A stretch of DNA of 64,000 bases, taken from Arenibacter sp. F20364. GTDB lineage: Bacteria > Bacteroidota > Bacteroidia > Flavobacteriales > Flavobacteriaceae. A program made the position numbers and the translations under genes. The first letter of the stretch is position 1; every line of letters begins with the position of its first letter. Positions 55,146 to 64,000 of the stretch are shown here, one piece after another. The notes beneath the pieces were generated by a model, which was not told the DNA's origin, did no database searches, and saw nothing but the letters and a program-made list of their open reading frames with translations. The stretch covers positions 186,001 through 250,000 of the forward strand of contig NZ_JALKBD010000001.1 of assembly GCF_023015905.1 (NCBI RefSeq), given 5' to 3'.

Positions 55146-56522
55146 TTAGGCCATAGAATCCAATATCATGGATATATCTTTCTCCGTTGTATCGGGGTTT
55201 ATAAAACAAAATCGCGCCACGGTTTCGTAAACACCCTTTTGTTTGTACTTGGTAGGCGTTACCAAAGCAAAGCCTTCCCGGTGATTTTTATAGGTCCATT
55301 GGGTATAATCCTGAGGCGACCATCCTTTTCTTCTAAACAATACACATGAAAGACTGGGCTCCCGGACCAATTCTACCAAGGGATGCTTCCGTATATGTTC
55401 CGCTGCCAAATTAGCCAATTCAATACCCTGGTCCACTGCCCAGGAATACTTATCCGTACCGTGCATGGCAAGTGAGAACCAAAGCGGCAATCCCCTTACC
55501 CTACGTGTTAACTGAATTTGATAGTCCGAAGGATTAAAACCATGGGCGCCTTCATCCTTAAATATTTCCAAATAGGAACCTTCCTGTGAATGTGCCTCCT
55601 TGGCCAATTCCGGATGCTTATAAATAATAGCCCCACAATCATAGGGCGAGAAAAGCCATTTATGAGGATCAATGGTAATACTATCTGCTTTCTCTATACC
55701 TTGAAACAACGGCCTGGCCGTTTTGGAGGCTAGTGCACCACCACCATAGGCAGCATCCACATGGAACCAAAGATTTTCCATCGCACAAATATTGGCAATC
55801 CCTAACAAATCATCAATTATACCTGCATTCGTTGTACCACCAGTTGCTACAACAGCAAATAACCTATCCCTTTGTTGGGTATCAAGGGATTCAATTTTTT
55901 GGGCAAGGGCTTCAGCGGTCATTTGTTCCTCGGTTTCCACCAATAGCACATCACAATCAATAACCTTGGCCATTGATTTTACCGATGAGTGGGCCCCAGA
56001 AGATGTTATGATCAATCCTTTTCTATTCGTATTCATTGGGTTTTTGCGCCAACTTTCCCTAGCGGTTACCATGGCCGATAAATTGGCAGCCGTTCCTCCG
56101 CAAGTAAATACTCCAAAGGAACCCTTTGGCAAACCAGTTAGGGACACCAACCATTTCATAGCCTCATTCTCACAAAATATTCCACCGGCTCCCTCCATCC
56201 AATAGGCTCCGTGAATACTGGATGCCGAAGTTACCAGATCAAACATTACCGCCGCCCGCGTAGGTGAGGCCGGTACAAACGCTAAATGTCTCGGATGATC
56301 TATAGGCACGGTAGCCTTTATAAGTACCTCTTTGAATAATTGAAAAGCCTTTTCCCCACCAATTCCGCCGGGAGTTATAGTTTCGCCCACCAAGGTCTTT
56401 AACTCAACCTCTTTTTTGGGCTTGCCCAATTCGGGGGCCGGATGGGTAATTCGTCCAATGGCGTACTTCATGACATCCAAGGTCATTTCCACCATTTCAA
56501 AATCTACTTTGTGCATGGACAT
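55146..56522 (-). CDS. PLP-dependent group II amino-acid decarboxylase
   Basis: 458 residues from the ATG at 56522. Conserved sites: the GVFTCGGTAANLSAM phosphate loop, FHVDAAYGGGAL with the PLP-pairing Asp, and TIDPHKWLFSP with the Schiff-base Lys. It belongs to the family of aromatic amino-acid and glutamate decarboxylases; the substrate cannot be told from sequence. ATG at 56555 or TTG at 56600 are alternative starts; the latter would overlap bshC by 4 bases (TTGA). It is probably co-transcribed with bshC. Confidence 0.9.
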   Translation of the reverse strand: MSMHKVDFEMVEMTLDVMKYAIGRITHPAPELGKPKKEVELKTLVGETITPGGIGGEKAFQLFKEVLIKATVPIDHPRHLAFVPASPTRAAVMFDLVTSASSIHGAYWMEGAGGIFCENEAMKWLVSLTGLPKGSFGVFTCGGTAANLSAMVTARESWRKNPMNTNRKGLIITSSGAHSSVKSMAKVIDCDVLLVETEEQMTAEALAQKIESLDTQQRDRLFAVVATGGTTNAGIIDDLLGIANICAMENLWFHVDAAYGGGALASKTARPLFQGIEKADSITIDPHKWLFSPYDCGAIIYKHPELAKEAHSQEGSYLEIFKDEGAHGFNPSDYQIQLTRRVRGLPLWFSLAMHGTDKYSWAVDQGIELANLAAEHIRKHPLVELVREPSLSCVLFRRKGWSPQDYTQWTYKNHREGFALVTPTKYKQKGVYETVARFCFINPDTTEKDISMILDSMA

Positions 56523-56596
56523 AGTCTGTTTTTGACAAATATAACCTTTTTGCATGGCAACAAACTTGTCGGACAATGCATTAAAAACGGTGTAGA

Positions 56597-58198
56597 TCAA
56601 TCTATTTTTACAATGGAAAAATCTCCGGAAAGTGGTCTAAGTGCTTTTATTAAATGCGGAATCAACCGCTCTCCATACTCTAGATAAAGTTCCGAGAAAT
56701 TAAGGTTGCGCTCTTGAAGGGATTTATTGGGAAAAAGTTGATTCTGAATTTCGGTCATACGCAATACATGGTCCTGTAACTTTCTTTTTTGCGCCTTTAG
56801 CAATCTTTTTTCCAAATTATCCAAGCCCTTTAATTGCTTTACCTCCTGAGCTTTTACGGCTCCTAAAAAAGAAGCGTCCGTTTGGGCCGCCAGGTCGTAC
56901 AGTCCTTTAAACTGCTCTTGTAAATGTTTCTTCTGAGGGGCAAAATCAATATCTATATTGGAAATTTCCCTAATCTTTTTATTGATAAAACTACTTTGAT
57001 CCAAAAATATATCCGTCATGGAAATATTCATTCGATCTAATTTCTCCTTCTGCTTTTCCGTAATGACCAAAGCCGAATTACGAAGCAATAATATAGGAAA
57101 GGGTACCTTCATTTCCTCAAACATGGCTCTCAGCTCCATCCAATAAGCAAGCTCCCCACCGCCGCCTATATAGCACAGGTTGGGCAAAATTACTTCCTGA
57201 TACAATGGTCTTGTGATCACATTGGGCGAAAAACGTTCTGGATAATTGTCCAATTCCGTCAGAATTTCTTCTTGGCTAAATTTAATTTTGGTATCATTTA
57301 TATAAAATTTACCATCCTTCTCCACAATTCTCTCCCGGACACCATCCAACAAATAAAAATAATTGATTTCCCTGGGGTTAACCTGTATACCATAATTCTC
57401 CGGTAGTAGCTGTAGTTCATCTATAGTTTCACTGACCTTATTATAAGAAGCGTTTTCCAACAAATCGCGCTTTACAAAGGGCACCAATAGGCGCTTCAAT
57501 TCTGTATCATTGGCATCCAAAATAACCAGACCGTGTTCGCCAAAAAGTTCATTGGCCAAAAAACGGGTAGCATCGGTAAGGTTATCATGCTCCAAATACG
57601 CCTTGGCAAACCATTCCTTAAGTTTGGTAGCATTGATACTATTACCCATTTCATTGGAAAAAGCCTCTAGAATAGCTTCCAGCCCATCCGTTTCCAGTGG
57701 CCCCACGGCACCGGAAACATTCTTATTCCACTGTAATTTTTTACCCCTAAAATTGAAGTAGTTTATTTCATCAAAATCATGATCTTCGGTCGCCATCCAA
57801 TAAATAGGAACAAAATTATTTTCCGGATTGGTCAGCTTCAGTTCCTTAGTCAGATTAATGGTGGAAATAATCTTGTATAAAAAATATAATGGACCTGTAA
57901 ATAAATTCAATTGATGCCCTGTTACAACTGTATAAGTTGAGGCCTCCTTAAGTAGCGATATATTTACTTTGGTATCTTCAGAAATATCAACATCCCCATA
58001 TTGATTTTTAAGAACCGAATACAGCACTTCCCGATGTGTCTCGGGAAAATTTTGCTTGACCTTAATCTGCTCGGCAAATTGACCGATATGAGGTAGCCTA
58101 TCGTAAAAGGGGGACAGCGTTTCCTTCCCCTCCAGATAGTCACATATTAAATTTGAAAAATAACCAGTTTTTTTAAAGGGTATGCCTTCGACTTCCAT
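56597..58198 (-). CDS. bshC: Bacillithiol biosynthesis cysteine-adding enzyme BshC
   Basis: 533 residues, matching BshC length. It has the N-terminal MEVEGIPFKKTGYFSNLICDY, then TVVTGHQLNLFTGPLYFLYK, PIYWMATEDHDFDEIN and CYIGGGGELAYW, hallmarks of this nucleotide-fold enzyme that adds cysteine to glucosaminyl-malate. Presence implies bacillithiol as a redox thiol in the organism. BshA and BshB are not in the window. It is followed by the PLP decarboxylase gene. Confidence 0.95.
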   Translation of the reverse strand: MEVEGIPFKKTGYFSNLICDYLEGKETLSPFYDRLPHIGQFAEQIKVKQNFPETHREVLYSVLKNQYGDVDISEDTKVNISLLKEASTYTVVTGHQLNLFTGPLYFLYKIISTINLTKELKLTNPENNFVPIYWMATEDHDFDEINYFNFRGKKLQWNKNVSGAVGPLETDGLEAILEAFSNEMGNSINATKLKEWFAKAYLEHDNLTDATRFLANELFGEHGLVILDANDTELKRLLVPFVKRDLLENASYNKVSETIDELQLLPENYGIQVNPREINYFYLLDGVRERIVEKDGKFYINDTKIKFSQEEILTELDNYPERFSPNVITRPLYQEVILPNLCYIGGGGELAYWMELRAMFEEMKVPFPILLLRNSALVITEKQKEKLDRMNISMTDIFLDQSSFINKKIREISNIDIDFAPQKKHLQEQFKGLYDLAAQTDASFLGAVKAQEVKQLKGLDNLEKRLLKAQKRKLQDHVLRMTEIQNQLFPNKSLQERNLNFSELYLEYGERLIPHLIKALRPLSGDFSIVKID

Positions 58199-58365
58199 AG
58201 AAATATTGGTAATAGCCCGTAAAGATAAAATTATCCCTTTTTTCAGTTCCTAAAAATACGTTAAGAAGTTTAATATTCCCTCTTTTAATAGCTATTTGAA
58301 GGGTACCGTACCCAAATCCTAATAGCAAGTGTGGATAGAAGGTACCTAATATCGCTAATAATCCT

Positions 58366-58373
58366 TAGATTTG
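58366..58373 (+). promoter_or_regulatory. Putative -7 box for the M14 peptidase gene
   Basis: TAGATTTG, exact match to TAnnTTTG, 25 bases before the start codon. No clear -33. Confidence 0.45.
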
Positions 58374-58398
58374 ATTCTTGGCAAATTAACGGATTTAA

Positions 58399-60855
58399 AT
58401 GAAAAAACTACTACTAACCTTTTTTCTTCTTGCAACTACCTTGGGCTTTTCCCAAACTTTACTATCCCCCTCAGAATTTTTAGGATACGAATTGGGATCG
58501 GAATTTACGCGTCACCATGAAGTGGTGGAATACTATAAATATCTTGCTGAAAATGCTTCGGACCGGGTTAAGTTGGTAGAATATGGAAAAACCAATGAAC
58601 GTAGGCCCCTGATCATGGCCTATGTTTCCACATCTGAAAACATTGCCGCCTTGGAGTCTATTAGATCAGAGCACTTAAAGAATACTACGGGCGAGGGATC
58701 GCCTACCAAAGCCATAGTATGGTTAAGTTATAATGTTCATGGTAATGAAAGTGTAAGTACGGAGGCCTCCATGCAGACCATTTTTGAACTTTTGACGAGC
58801 AAGTCCAATTACTTGACAAATACCCTGGTAATCATGGATCCATGTATTAATCCAGATGGTCGGGATAGATATGTCAATTGGTACAATCAATTTAAGAATT
58901 CTCCGAACAATATAGACCCCAATAGTAAGGAGCACCATGAAGGATGGCTAAATGGGCGCTCCAACCATTATATGTTCGATCTAAACCGGGATTGGGCATG
59001 GCTTACGCAGTTGGAAAGCCGGCAACGCATAAAAGTTTTCAATCAATGGTTGCCCCATGTACATGTTGATTTCCATGAACAGGGAGTAAATACCCCTTAT
59101 TATTTTGCCCCGGCAGCAGAACCCTTTCATGAGGTGGTTACCGATTTTCAACTCGATTTCCAAATTACCATAGGAAAGAACCACGCCAAGTACTTTGATG
59201 CCAACGGCTGGTTTTATTTTACCAAAGAAGTTTTTGATCTTTTATACCCCAGCTATGGAGATACCTACCCCACCTATAACGGTGGTATTGGAATGACATA
59301 CGAGCAAGGTGGAAGTGGGCGTGCCGGACTGGGCGTAAAAACCTTTATAGGGGACACCCTTACCCTGCACGATCGAATTGCACATCATCTTACCACAGGC
59401 CTGTCTACCATAGAAGTGGCCTCCAAAAACATAGAAAAACTAAATAAGGAATTCAAGAAATTCTACACGGAAAAGAATTTCAAATATCAGAGTTATGTAA
59501 TGAATGGCGATCCAGATAAAATTGAGGCTTTAGCCGAACTTCTTACATCGCATGAGATCAAATACGGTTGGGCCAAGGAAGGTTTGGTTAAAGGCCTTTT
59601 GTATAACTCGGGAAAAATAAGCACCCTTAGAACCTCCCCAAAAAGCTTGGTAGTATCTACCAATCAAGCCAAAGGCACCTTGGCCCAAGTCCTACTAGAG
59701 CCCAGTACCAAACTTAGTGATTCGCTTACCTATGATATCACGGCCTGGTCCCTTCCCTTTGCTTACGGATTGGAAACAGTTGCATCCCAGACCTTGGTAG
59801 ATTTCGACCCACCTGCCATTGGGATTGCCCAACCCGTCATGGAAACCAAATACCCCAAGGACACTTATGCCTTTATTAGTGATTGGTCCAGCATGAAGGA
59901 TGCCCGTTTTCTGGCAGAATTAATGAAAGAAAATATTAGGGTCCGGTATGCCAAAAATCCATTTCGCGTGGACGGTAAGAAATTTGATCGAGGCAGTCTG
60001 ATCATCACCAAGGGCGACAACAAAAACCATAAAGACTTTGTTGGCACTATAAGTAGGGTAGCCATGAACCATAAAACTTCAATAACCCCTGCCAATACCG
60101 GATTTGTAGAAAAAGGAAACGATTTTGGCTCCAGTTATGTCCCTATGATCAAGGATTCCAAAATTGCGATGTTGTCCGGAGAACCTACCAGCACCCTTCA
60201 ATTTGGTGAAATATGGCACTTTTTTGAGCAACAGCTACATTATCCGATAAGCATTTTGGACACTGAATATTACGACCAAGTGGATCTATCAGAATACGAT
60301 GTCCTTATTCTACCCAACGGATGGTACTCTAAATTCTTCAATGAAAGTAAACTACGGGAGCTGAAGGAATTTGTTGAAAATGGCGGAAAATTAATCGCTA
60401 TGGAAGGGGCCATAAAAGGAATAAACGGGGAACATGGTTTTGGTATTAAGGAAAAAATAATTAACAAAGATAGCACGGAAACTCTACTTCCCTATGAGGA
60501 AGCGGAGCGGGAAGAAATCAAGAATGCAATAACAGGAGCCATCTTTAGAACCAATGTAGACCCAACACACCCTTTAGCTTACGGCTACGGCGACCAATAT
60601 TTTAGCCTTAAATTAAGTGACGATGCCTTTGAAAATTTAGAGACTGGAACCGTTGCCTATTTGGAAAATGACACAACTCCCATTTCAGGTTTCGCTGGAA
60701 GCGAAGCAAAGAAAAAAATTGCCAATACAATGGTTTTCGGCGTAGAGGAAGTGGGCAAGGGCCAGGTTGTTTACATGGTAGACAACCCATTGTTCCGGGG
60801 GTTTTGGGAAAATGGAAAGCTGTTCTTCGTCAATGCCCTGTTTATGGTAGAATAA
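58399..60855 (+). CDS. M14-family zinc carboxypeptidase with C-terminal GATase-like domain
   Basis: 818 residues. Signal peptide (~1-18, LGFSQ). M14 zinc site His114-Glu117 (NVHGNES) and His226 (DFHEQG), with the catalytic Glu302 in GMTYEQGG. The C-terminal ~250 residues contain a Rossmann-like segment (YDVLILPNGWYSKFF ... FVENGGKLIAMEGA, ~630-680) resembling a GATase1-like domain, seen in several secreted peptidases of Bacteroidota. No T9SS tail is visible, so it is probably periplasmic. Confidence 0.93.
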   Translation: MKKLLLTFFLLATTLGFSQTLLSPSEFLGYELGSEFTRHHEVVEYYKYLAENASDRVKLVEYGKTNERRPLIMAYVSTSENIAALESIRSEHLKNTTGEGSPTKAIVWLSYNVHGNESVSTEASMQTIFELLTSKSNYLTNTLVIMDPCINPDGRDRYVNWYNQFKNSPNNIDPNSKEHHEGWLNGRSNHYMFDLNRDWAWLTQLESRQRIKVFNQWLPHVHVDFHEQGVNTPYYFAPAAEPFHEVVTDFQLDFQITIGKNHAKYFDANGWFYFTKEVFDLLYPSYGDTYPTYNGGIGMTYEQGGSGRAGLGVKTFIGDTLTLHDRIAHHLTTGLSTIEVASKNIEKLNKEFKKFYTEKNFKYQSYVMNGDPDKIEALAELLTSHEIKYGWAKEGLVKGLLYNSGKISTLRTSPKSLVVSTNQAKGTLAQVLLEPSTKLSDSLTYDITAWSLPFAYGLETVASQTLVDFDPPAIGIAQPVMETKYPKDTYAFISDWSSMKDARFLAELMKENIRVRYAKNPFRVDGKKFDRGSLIITKGDNKNHKDFVGTISRVAMNHKTSITPANTGFVEKGNDFGSSYVPMIKDSKIAMLSGEPTSTLQFGEIWHFFEQQLHYPISILDTEYYDQVDLSEYDVLILPNGWYSKFFNESKLRELKEFVENGGKLIAMEGAIKGINGEHGFGIKEKIINKDSTETLLPYEEAEREEIKNAITGAIFRTNVDPTHPLAYGYGDQYFSLKLSDDAFENLETGTVAYLENDTTPISGFAGSEAKKKIANTMVFGVEEVGKGQVVYMVDNPLFRGFWENGKLFFVNALFMVE

Positions 60856-60962
60856 CTCAAATTGCACCTATTAAAACTATGGGAATTATACTCCATATAC
60901 CTGTTAAACAAAGAAACCCTTTAAGCGAGAACAAAAAAACATACAACATATAACTCTAGAAC

Positions 60963-61415
60963 ATGAAAAACATTTTTGATAAAAAGGTAGTAGACGAACT
61001 AATTGGCAGAATCAATAAACTAACCTCTAAAAGTACCGGATTATGGGGCAAAATGAATGTTGCCCAAATGATGGCCCACTGTAATGTTTCCTATGAAATG
61101 GTCTATACGGAAAAGCATCCCAAACCAAAGGGACTAATGAAACTAATGCTTAAACTTTTTGTAAAACAACCGGTCGTCAATGAAAAACCTTACAAGAAAA
61201 ACAGCAGAACTGCTCCTGCATTTTTAATCACCGATGAAAGGGACCTTGATAAGGAAAAAAAACGATTGGTAGATTATCTAATAAAAACCCAGGAACTTGG
61301 GGAAGCTTATTTTCACAATAAGGAATCCCATTCTTTTGGCCCCTTGACCAAAACGGAATGGAACAATTTGTTCTACAAACATCTCAACCATCATTTGGAG
61401 CAATTTGGGGTATAG
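60963..61415 (+). CDS. DUF1569 (DinB-like) protein
   Basis: 150 residues, cytosolic four-helix type. The segment GKMNVAQMMAHCNVSYEM gives the early His of a DinB-like metal site; LYKHLNHHLEQFGV gives the C-terminal His pair. DUF1569 belongs to the DinB/YfiT superfamily of putative metal-dependent enzymes, role unknown. It lies 107 bases after the M14 gene and may be co-transcribed. Confidence 0.85.
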   Translation: MKNIFDKKVVDELIGRINKLTSKSTGLWGKMNVAQMMAHCNVSYEMVYTEKHPKPKGLMKLMLKLFVKQPVVNEKPYKKNSRTAPAFLITDERDLDKEKKRLVDYLIKTQELGEAYFHNKESHSFGPLTKTEWNNLFYKHLNHHLEQFGV

Positions 61416-61589
61416 AATTGGATTAGCGAGAACTTCAAAAACCCTAAGTAATTTATCTCCAGAGTGCTAGTTACAATCCTTAAAAAGGATTCCTTAATTG
61501 AATAATATTCAATATTTTTACCAATTAATCAACACCTCAAATACTCGTTCAAATTAAATCCAAAAAAATAAATTCCAACTATTAAACAT

Positions 61590-63689
61590 ATGAAAAAAAT
61601 TAAAGGCATCTATCTATTGGCCATCTCCATTTTAATTTTCTCTTGCACACCAAAAGAGAAAAAATTGGGGGACTTTGCATTACTACCTCAACACCAAGAA
61701 TTTGAAATTACCGGAGTTAGTTCAATATCCTTTGATCAAGGCTTCAAGGTGGAGGCCAAAAACAATGAAGCATTGCCCATAATTGACCCGGATATTTTAG
61801 TACTGGATGAACATCAAGGAAAGGCAACTTTAACGTATGAAATAGATTCCAACATGGATATAGCAGCGGAAGGTTACACCTTGAACATTTTGGACCAACA
61901 GATCCATATAAAAGGAAAGGACGAAGCCGGTTTGTTCTATGCGTTCAAAACCTTGGAACAATTAACGGTGGACGCCAAAGACCAAAAGGTAAACCTTCCG
62001 TTATGCCAATTAAAGGATTACCCCCTTTTAGCCTACCGCTCCGTTCAATTGGATGTAAAACACCATTTGGAAAAGACAGAATACTATTATGAATTATTGG
62101 ACAAGTTTGCCAGTTATAAGATCAACGGTATTATTCTCGAAGTTGAGGACAAATTAAAATTTAAACGCCAGCCTGTAGTAGCCTCTGCAGATGCATTGAG
62201 TATTGAGGAATGGAAAAAGATCAGTGATTACGCCAAGGAACGGCATATAGAAATCAGTCCCTTGGTACAGGGATTGGGGCATGCCTCATTTATTTTAAAG
62301 CATCCTGAATACATGGAACTCAGGGATAACCCCGAAAGCGATTGGGCCTTTAATCCACTAGATCCCAAGACTTACGAAGTGCAATTTGATCTTTATTTGG
62401 ACGCCATGGAAGCTTTTCCTTACGGAAAATACCTGCATGTTGGCGGGGACGAAGTACACACTACTGGAAGAGGTAGCAAGGAGTCTCCCCTAAAGTTACA
62501 ATTGATGTGGTTGGACAAAGTGGCTAAATTTGCAGAAGAGCACGGAAGGACCCCTATTTTCTGGGATGATATGCCTCTAAAACAGGCCGATGTGTACGAC
62601 CCCATGTTTAAAAAGGATATGACACAGGAAGAAGTAGATCAGGTTTGGAAAGATAATGAGCACAAGCTATTGGAGTTTTTGGACATTTTCCCAAAGAATT
62701 GTATTTATATGCGATGGAACTACAGTTCACCCCAAGCTTTAGGAAATATAAAGGCCATGCAATGGTTTACGGACCATGGAATGGAGGTAATGGGAGCAAC
62801 GGCAGGCCAAACCAGATGGGTCCTAATGCCGCAGGAGGAAAGCAATATGGAGAATATCCGATCTTTTGCAGTAAGTTCCATAAACAGTGGTCTTAATGGG
62901 TTGCTATTGACTTTGTGGGATGATGATTCTCCGCATTTTGAATTGTATATGAGAGGTATTCTAGCCTTTGCCGAATATTCCTGGATCGGGGACAAACGGG
63001 GTAAGGATGAAATAAAGTCGTCATTTAGACAGCGGGAATACGGGTACACCATGGCGGATGAAGGCAACGCCTTTATCACAGAACTAGAAACCCCCGTCGC
63101 CTTTTGGAAAAATGCCCTGCTTAAAAAGAATCAACGCAATTTTCTTCATAAGATGGAAGATCCTCTGGAAGAGGCCGTAATCGACTTGCCCAACAAAGAA
63201 AACAATGGAGCATGGAGTTTGGCCCATGAAGAAAGATTAAAAGAAGCCTCCCTTAACTTGGCCGCGACCGACAGTATTGCCAAAATAATAGAAAATGCCC
63301 GTTCCCTTGCCTTGAGAAACGACCATAACCTACAAGTCTATGAGCAAGTGAACAAATTGGCCCAGTTTAGCCCAAAAATGTTACTGGCACTTAGAGACTA
63401 TGACAAGGCGGAAAGTAGAGAGGACATCATAGCTACTGCTTCAAAACTTAAGGAATTGGAGTCGGAATTCGGCAGCCTTAGAAAGGAATTGGAAATGGTT
63501 TACGGCAAAACACGAATTTTAAACAAACCGGATAATTATATTCTGGATCAGGACCATCATGTGCACTTGGCCAATCAGTCCATAAATTTCGATTGGCAAT
63601 TCTATGCCGAAATAATGTTCTTTAAGAAATTGAACAATGCAATGAAAAAGGAGATCTACATGGAAAATGCTGATCCCTTAAAGAAATAA
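61590..63689 (+). CDS. Glycoside hydrolase family 20 lipoprotein (beta-N-acetylhexosaminidase)
   Basis: 699 residues. Lipobox ILIFSC (Cys19). An N-terminal GH20b-type domain (~30-150), then the catalytic barrel with the Asp287-Glu288 pair in HVGGDEVH and PIFWDDMPL. The likely activity is removal of terminal beta-GlcNAc/GalNAc from glycans at the cell surface. The C-terminal ~200 residues are helical and not a recognised module. It is alone with no SusC/D genes nearby. Confidence 0.92.
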   Translation: MKKIKGIYLLAISILIFSCTPKEKKLGDFALLPQHQEFEITGVSSISFDQGFKVEAKNNEALPIIDPDILVLDEHQGKATLTYEIDSNMDIAAEGYTLNILDQQIHIKGKDEAGLFYAFKTLEQLTVDAKDQKVNLPLCQLKDYPLLAYRSVQLDVKHHLEKTEYYYELLDKFASYKINGIILEVEDKLKFKRQPVVASADALSIEEWKKISDYAKERHIEISPLVQGLGHASFILKHPEYMELRDNPESDWAFNPLDPKTYEVQFDLYLDAMEAFPYGKYLHVGGDEVHTTGRGSKESPLKLQLMWLDKVAKFAEEHGRTPIFWDDMPLKQADVYDPMFKKDMTQEEVDQVWKDNEHKLLEFLDIFPKNCIYMRWNYSSPQALGNIKAMQWFTDHGMEVMGATAGQTRWVLMPQEESNMENIRSFAVSSINSGLNGLLLTLWDDDSPHFELYMRGILAFAEYSWIGDKRGKDEIKSSFRQREYGYTMADEGNAFITELETPVAFWKNALLKKNQRNFLHKMEDPLEEAVIDLPNKENNGAWSLAHEERLKEASLNLAATDSIAKIIENARSLALRNDHNLQVYEQVNKLAQFSPKMLLALRDYDKAESREDIIATASKLKELESEFGSLRKELEMVYGKTRILNKPDNYILDQDHHVHLANQSINFDWQFYAEIMFFKKLNNAMKKEIYMENADPLKK

Positions 63690-63800
63690 TTCTTCACGGA
63701 AATTACTATTGTTGAATTAGGGCGAAAAATACCTGGTGAAATATCTTGTACCAATGTTAACAAAAATAAGCGTTTAATTAAGTATATTTCGCCCCTAAAT

Positions 63801-63816
63801 CCGATTCGAAAATCGG
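63801..63816. other. Hairpin in leader of the pseudouridine synthase gene
   Basis: CCGATT/AATCGG closing a CGAA tetraloop, 16 bases before the start codon of the next gene. No T-run. Confidence 0.45.
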
Positions 63817-63831
63817 GCTTAAGGAGAGCAT

Positions 63832-64000
63832 ATGGAAGAGAAGGCAGCCACCCGAATAAATAAGTTTTTGAGTGAAATGGGTTATTGTTCGCGTCGCGCG
63901 GCGGACAAACTTATTGATCAAGGAAGGGTAACCATTAATGGAAAAGTTCCCGAAATGGGCACCAAAATTACCACGGATGATGAAGTACGTGTTGATGGCA
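63832..64000 (+). CDS. Ribosomal RNA pseudouridine synthase, N-terminal part
   Basis: The frame from ATG at 63832 runs off the window after 56 codons. It encodes an S4 RNA-binding domain (RINKFLSEMGYCSRRAADKL, INGKVPEMG, DEVRVDG) as found at the N-terminus of RluB/RluE/RluF and RsuA. The opening MEEKAATRINKFLSEMGYC and TINGKVPEMG resemble RluF most; the catalytic domain is outside the window. Confidence 0.88.
   Translation, partial: MEEKAATRINKFLSEMGYCSRRAADKLIDQGRVTINGKVPEMGTKITTDDEVRVDG

Overview
The window is a 64 kb piece of a chromosome from the phylum Bacteroidota, most likely a marine member of the Flavobacteriaceae (inference). The pointers are AT-rich DNA, no Shine-Dalgarno motifs before start codons, promoter-like TAnnTTTG boxes, a secreted protease with a type IX secretion C-terminal domain, a BshC bacillithiol enzyme, LysM/GIN-domain envelope proteins, many lipoproteins and several glycoside hydrolases. 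No rRNA, tRNA, prophage, insertion sequence or CRISPR array was found. The genus cannot be fixed from this sequence.

Layout. 0-1.7 kb: the pyrR-pyrB pyrimidine operon, read leftward, followed by a small gene cut by the window edge. 1.7-3.1 kb: two long direct repeats around one small lipoprotein gene. 3.1-9.1 kb: rpsA, a BON/LysM protein, cmk and lon. 9.3-12.2 kb: a rightward operon of an ECF sigma factor, a putative anti-sigma factor and two exported beta-repeat proteins. 12.3-24.2 kb: MFS transporter, M48 lipoprotein protease, GH31 glucosidase, glgB, a collagen-like lipoprotein, msrB, lpdA, aroQ and xerD. 24.2-29.9 kb: type II NADH dehydrogenase, a second ECF sigma factor with a membrane partner, plsC-like acyltransferase, Nudix hydrolase, cyclophilin lipoprotein and a YadS/TRIC channel.

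29.9-36.9 kb holds the most system-like block: RDD protein (leftward), then SpoIIM, a polytopic membrane protein, DUF4129, DUF4350, a MoxR ATPase and DUF58, tightly spaced or overlapping on the plus strand. The set recurs in many bacteria, but its function is poorly known. 36.9-47.7 kb: two small proteins, a TPR protein, the operon mnmA - secreted S8 protease - nitronate monooxygenase, and yidC and pyrG. 47.7-54.2 kb: a DUF3820 protein, an exported TIM-barrel isomerase, and the leftward run guaA - LysM/periplasmic-binding fusion - osmC - DUF922 protease. 54.5-64 kb: a PNPOx-like flavoprotein, bshC with a PLP decarboxylase, an M14 peptidase, a DUF1569 protein, a GH20 hexosaminidase and the start of an rRNA pseudouridine synthase gene.

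The gene content is mostly ordinary housekeeping and envelope functions. The points most worth a second look are the SpoIIM/MoxR/DUF58 locus, the sigma-beta-repeat operon, two strong terminators with no gene in front of them (near 43.95 kb and 54.39 kb), a terminator that abuts the start codon of the MFS gene, a repeated TATTTTTGC box before four growth genes, and the families of intergenic repeats.
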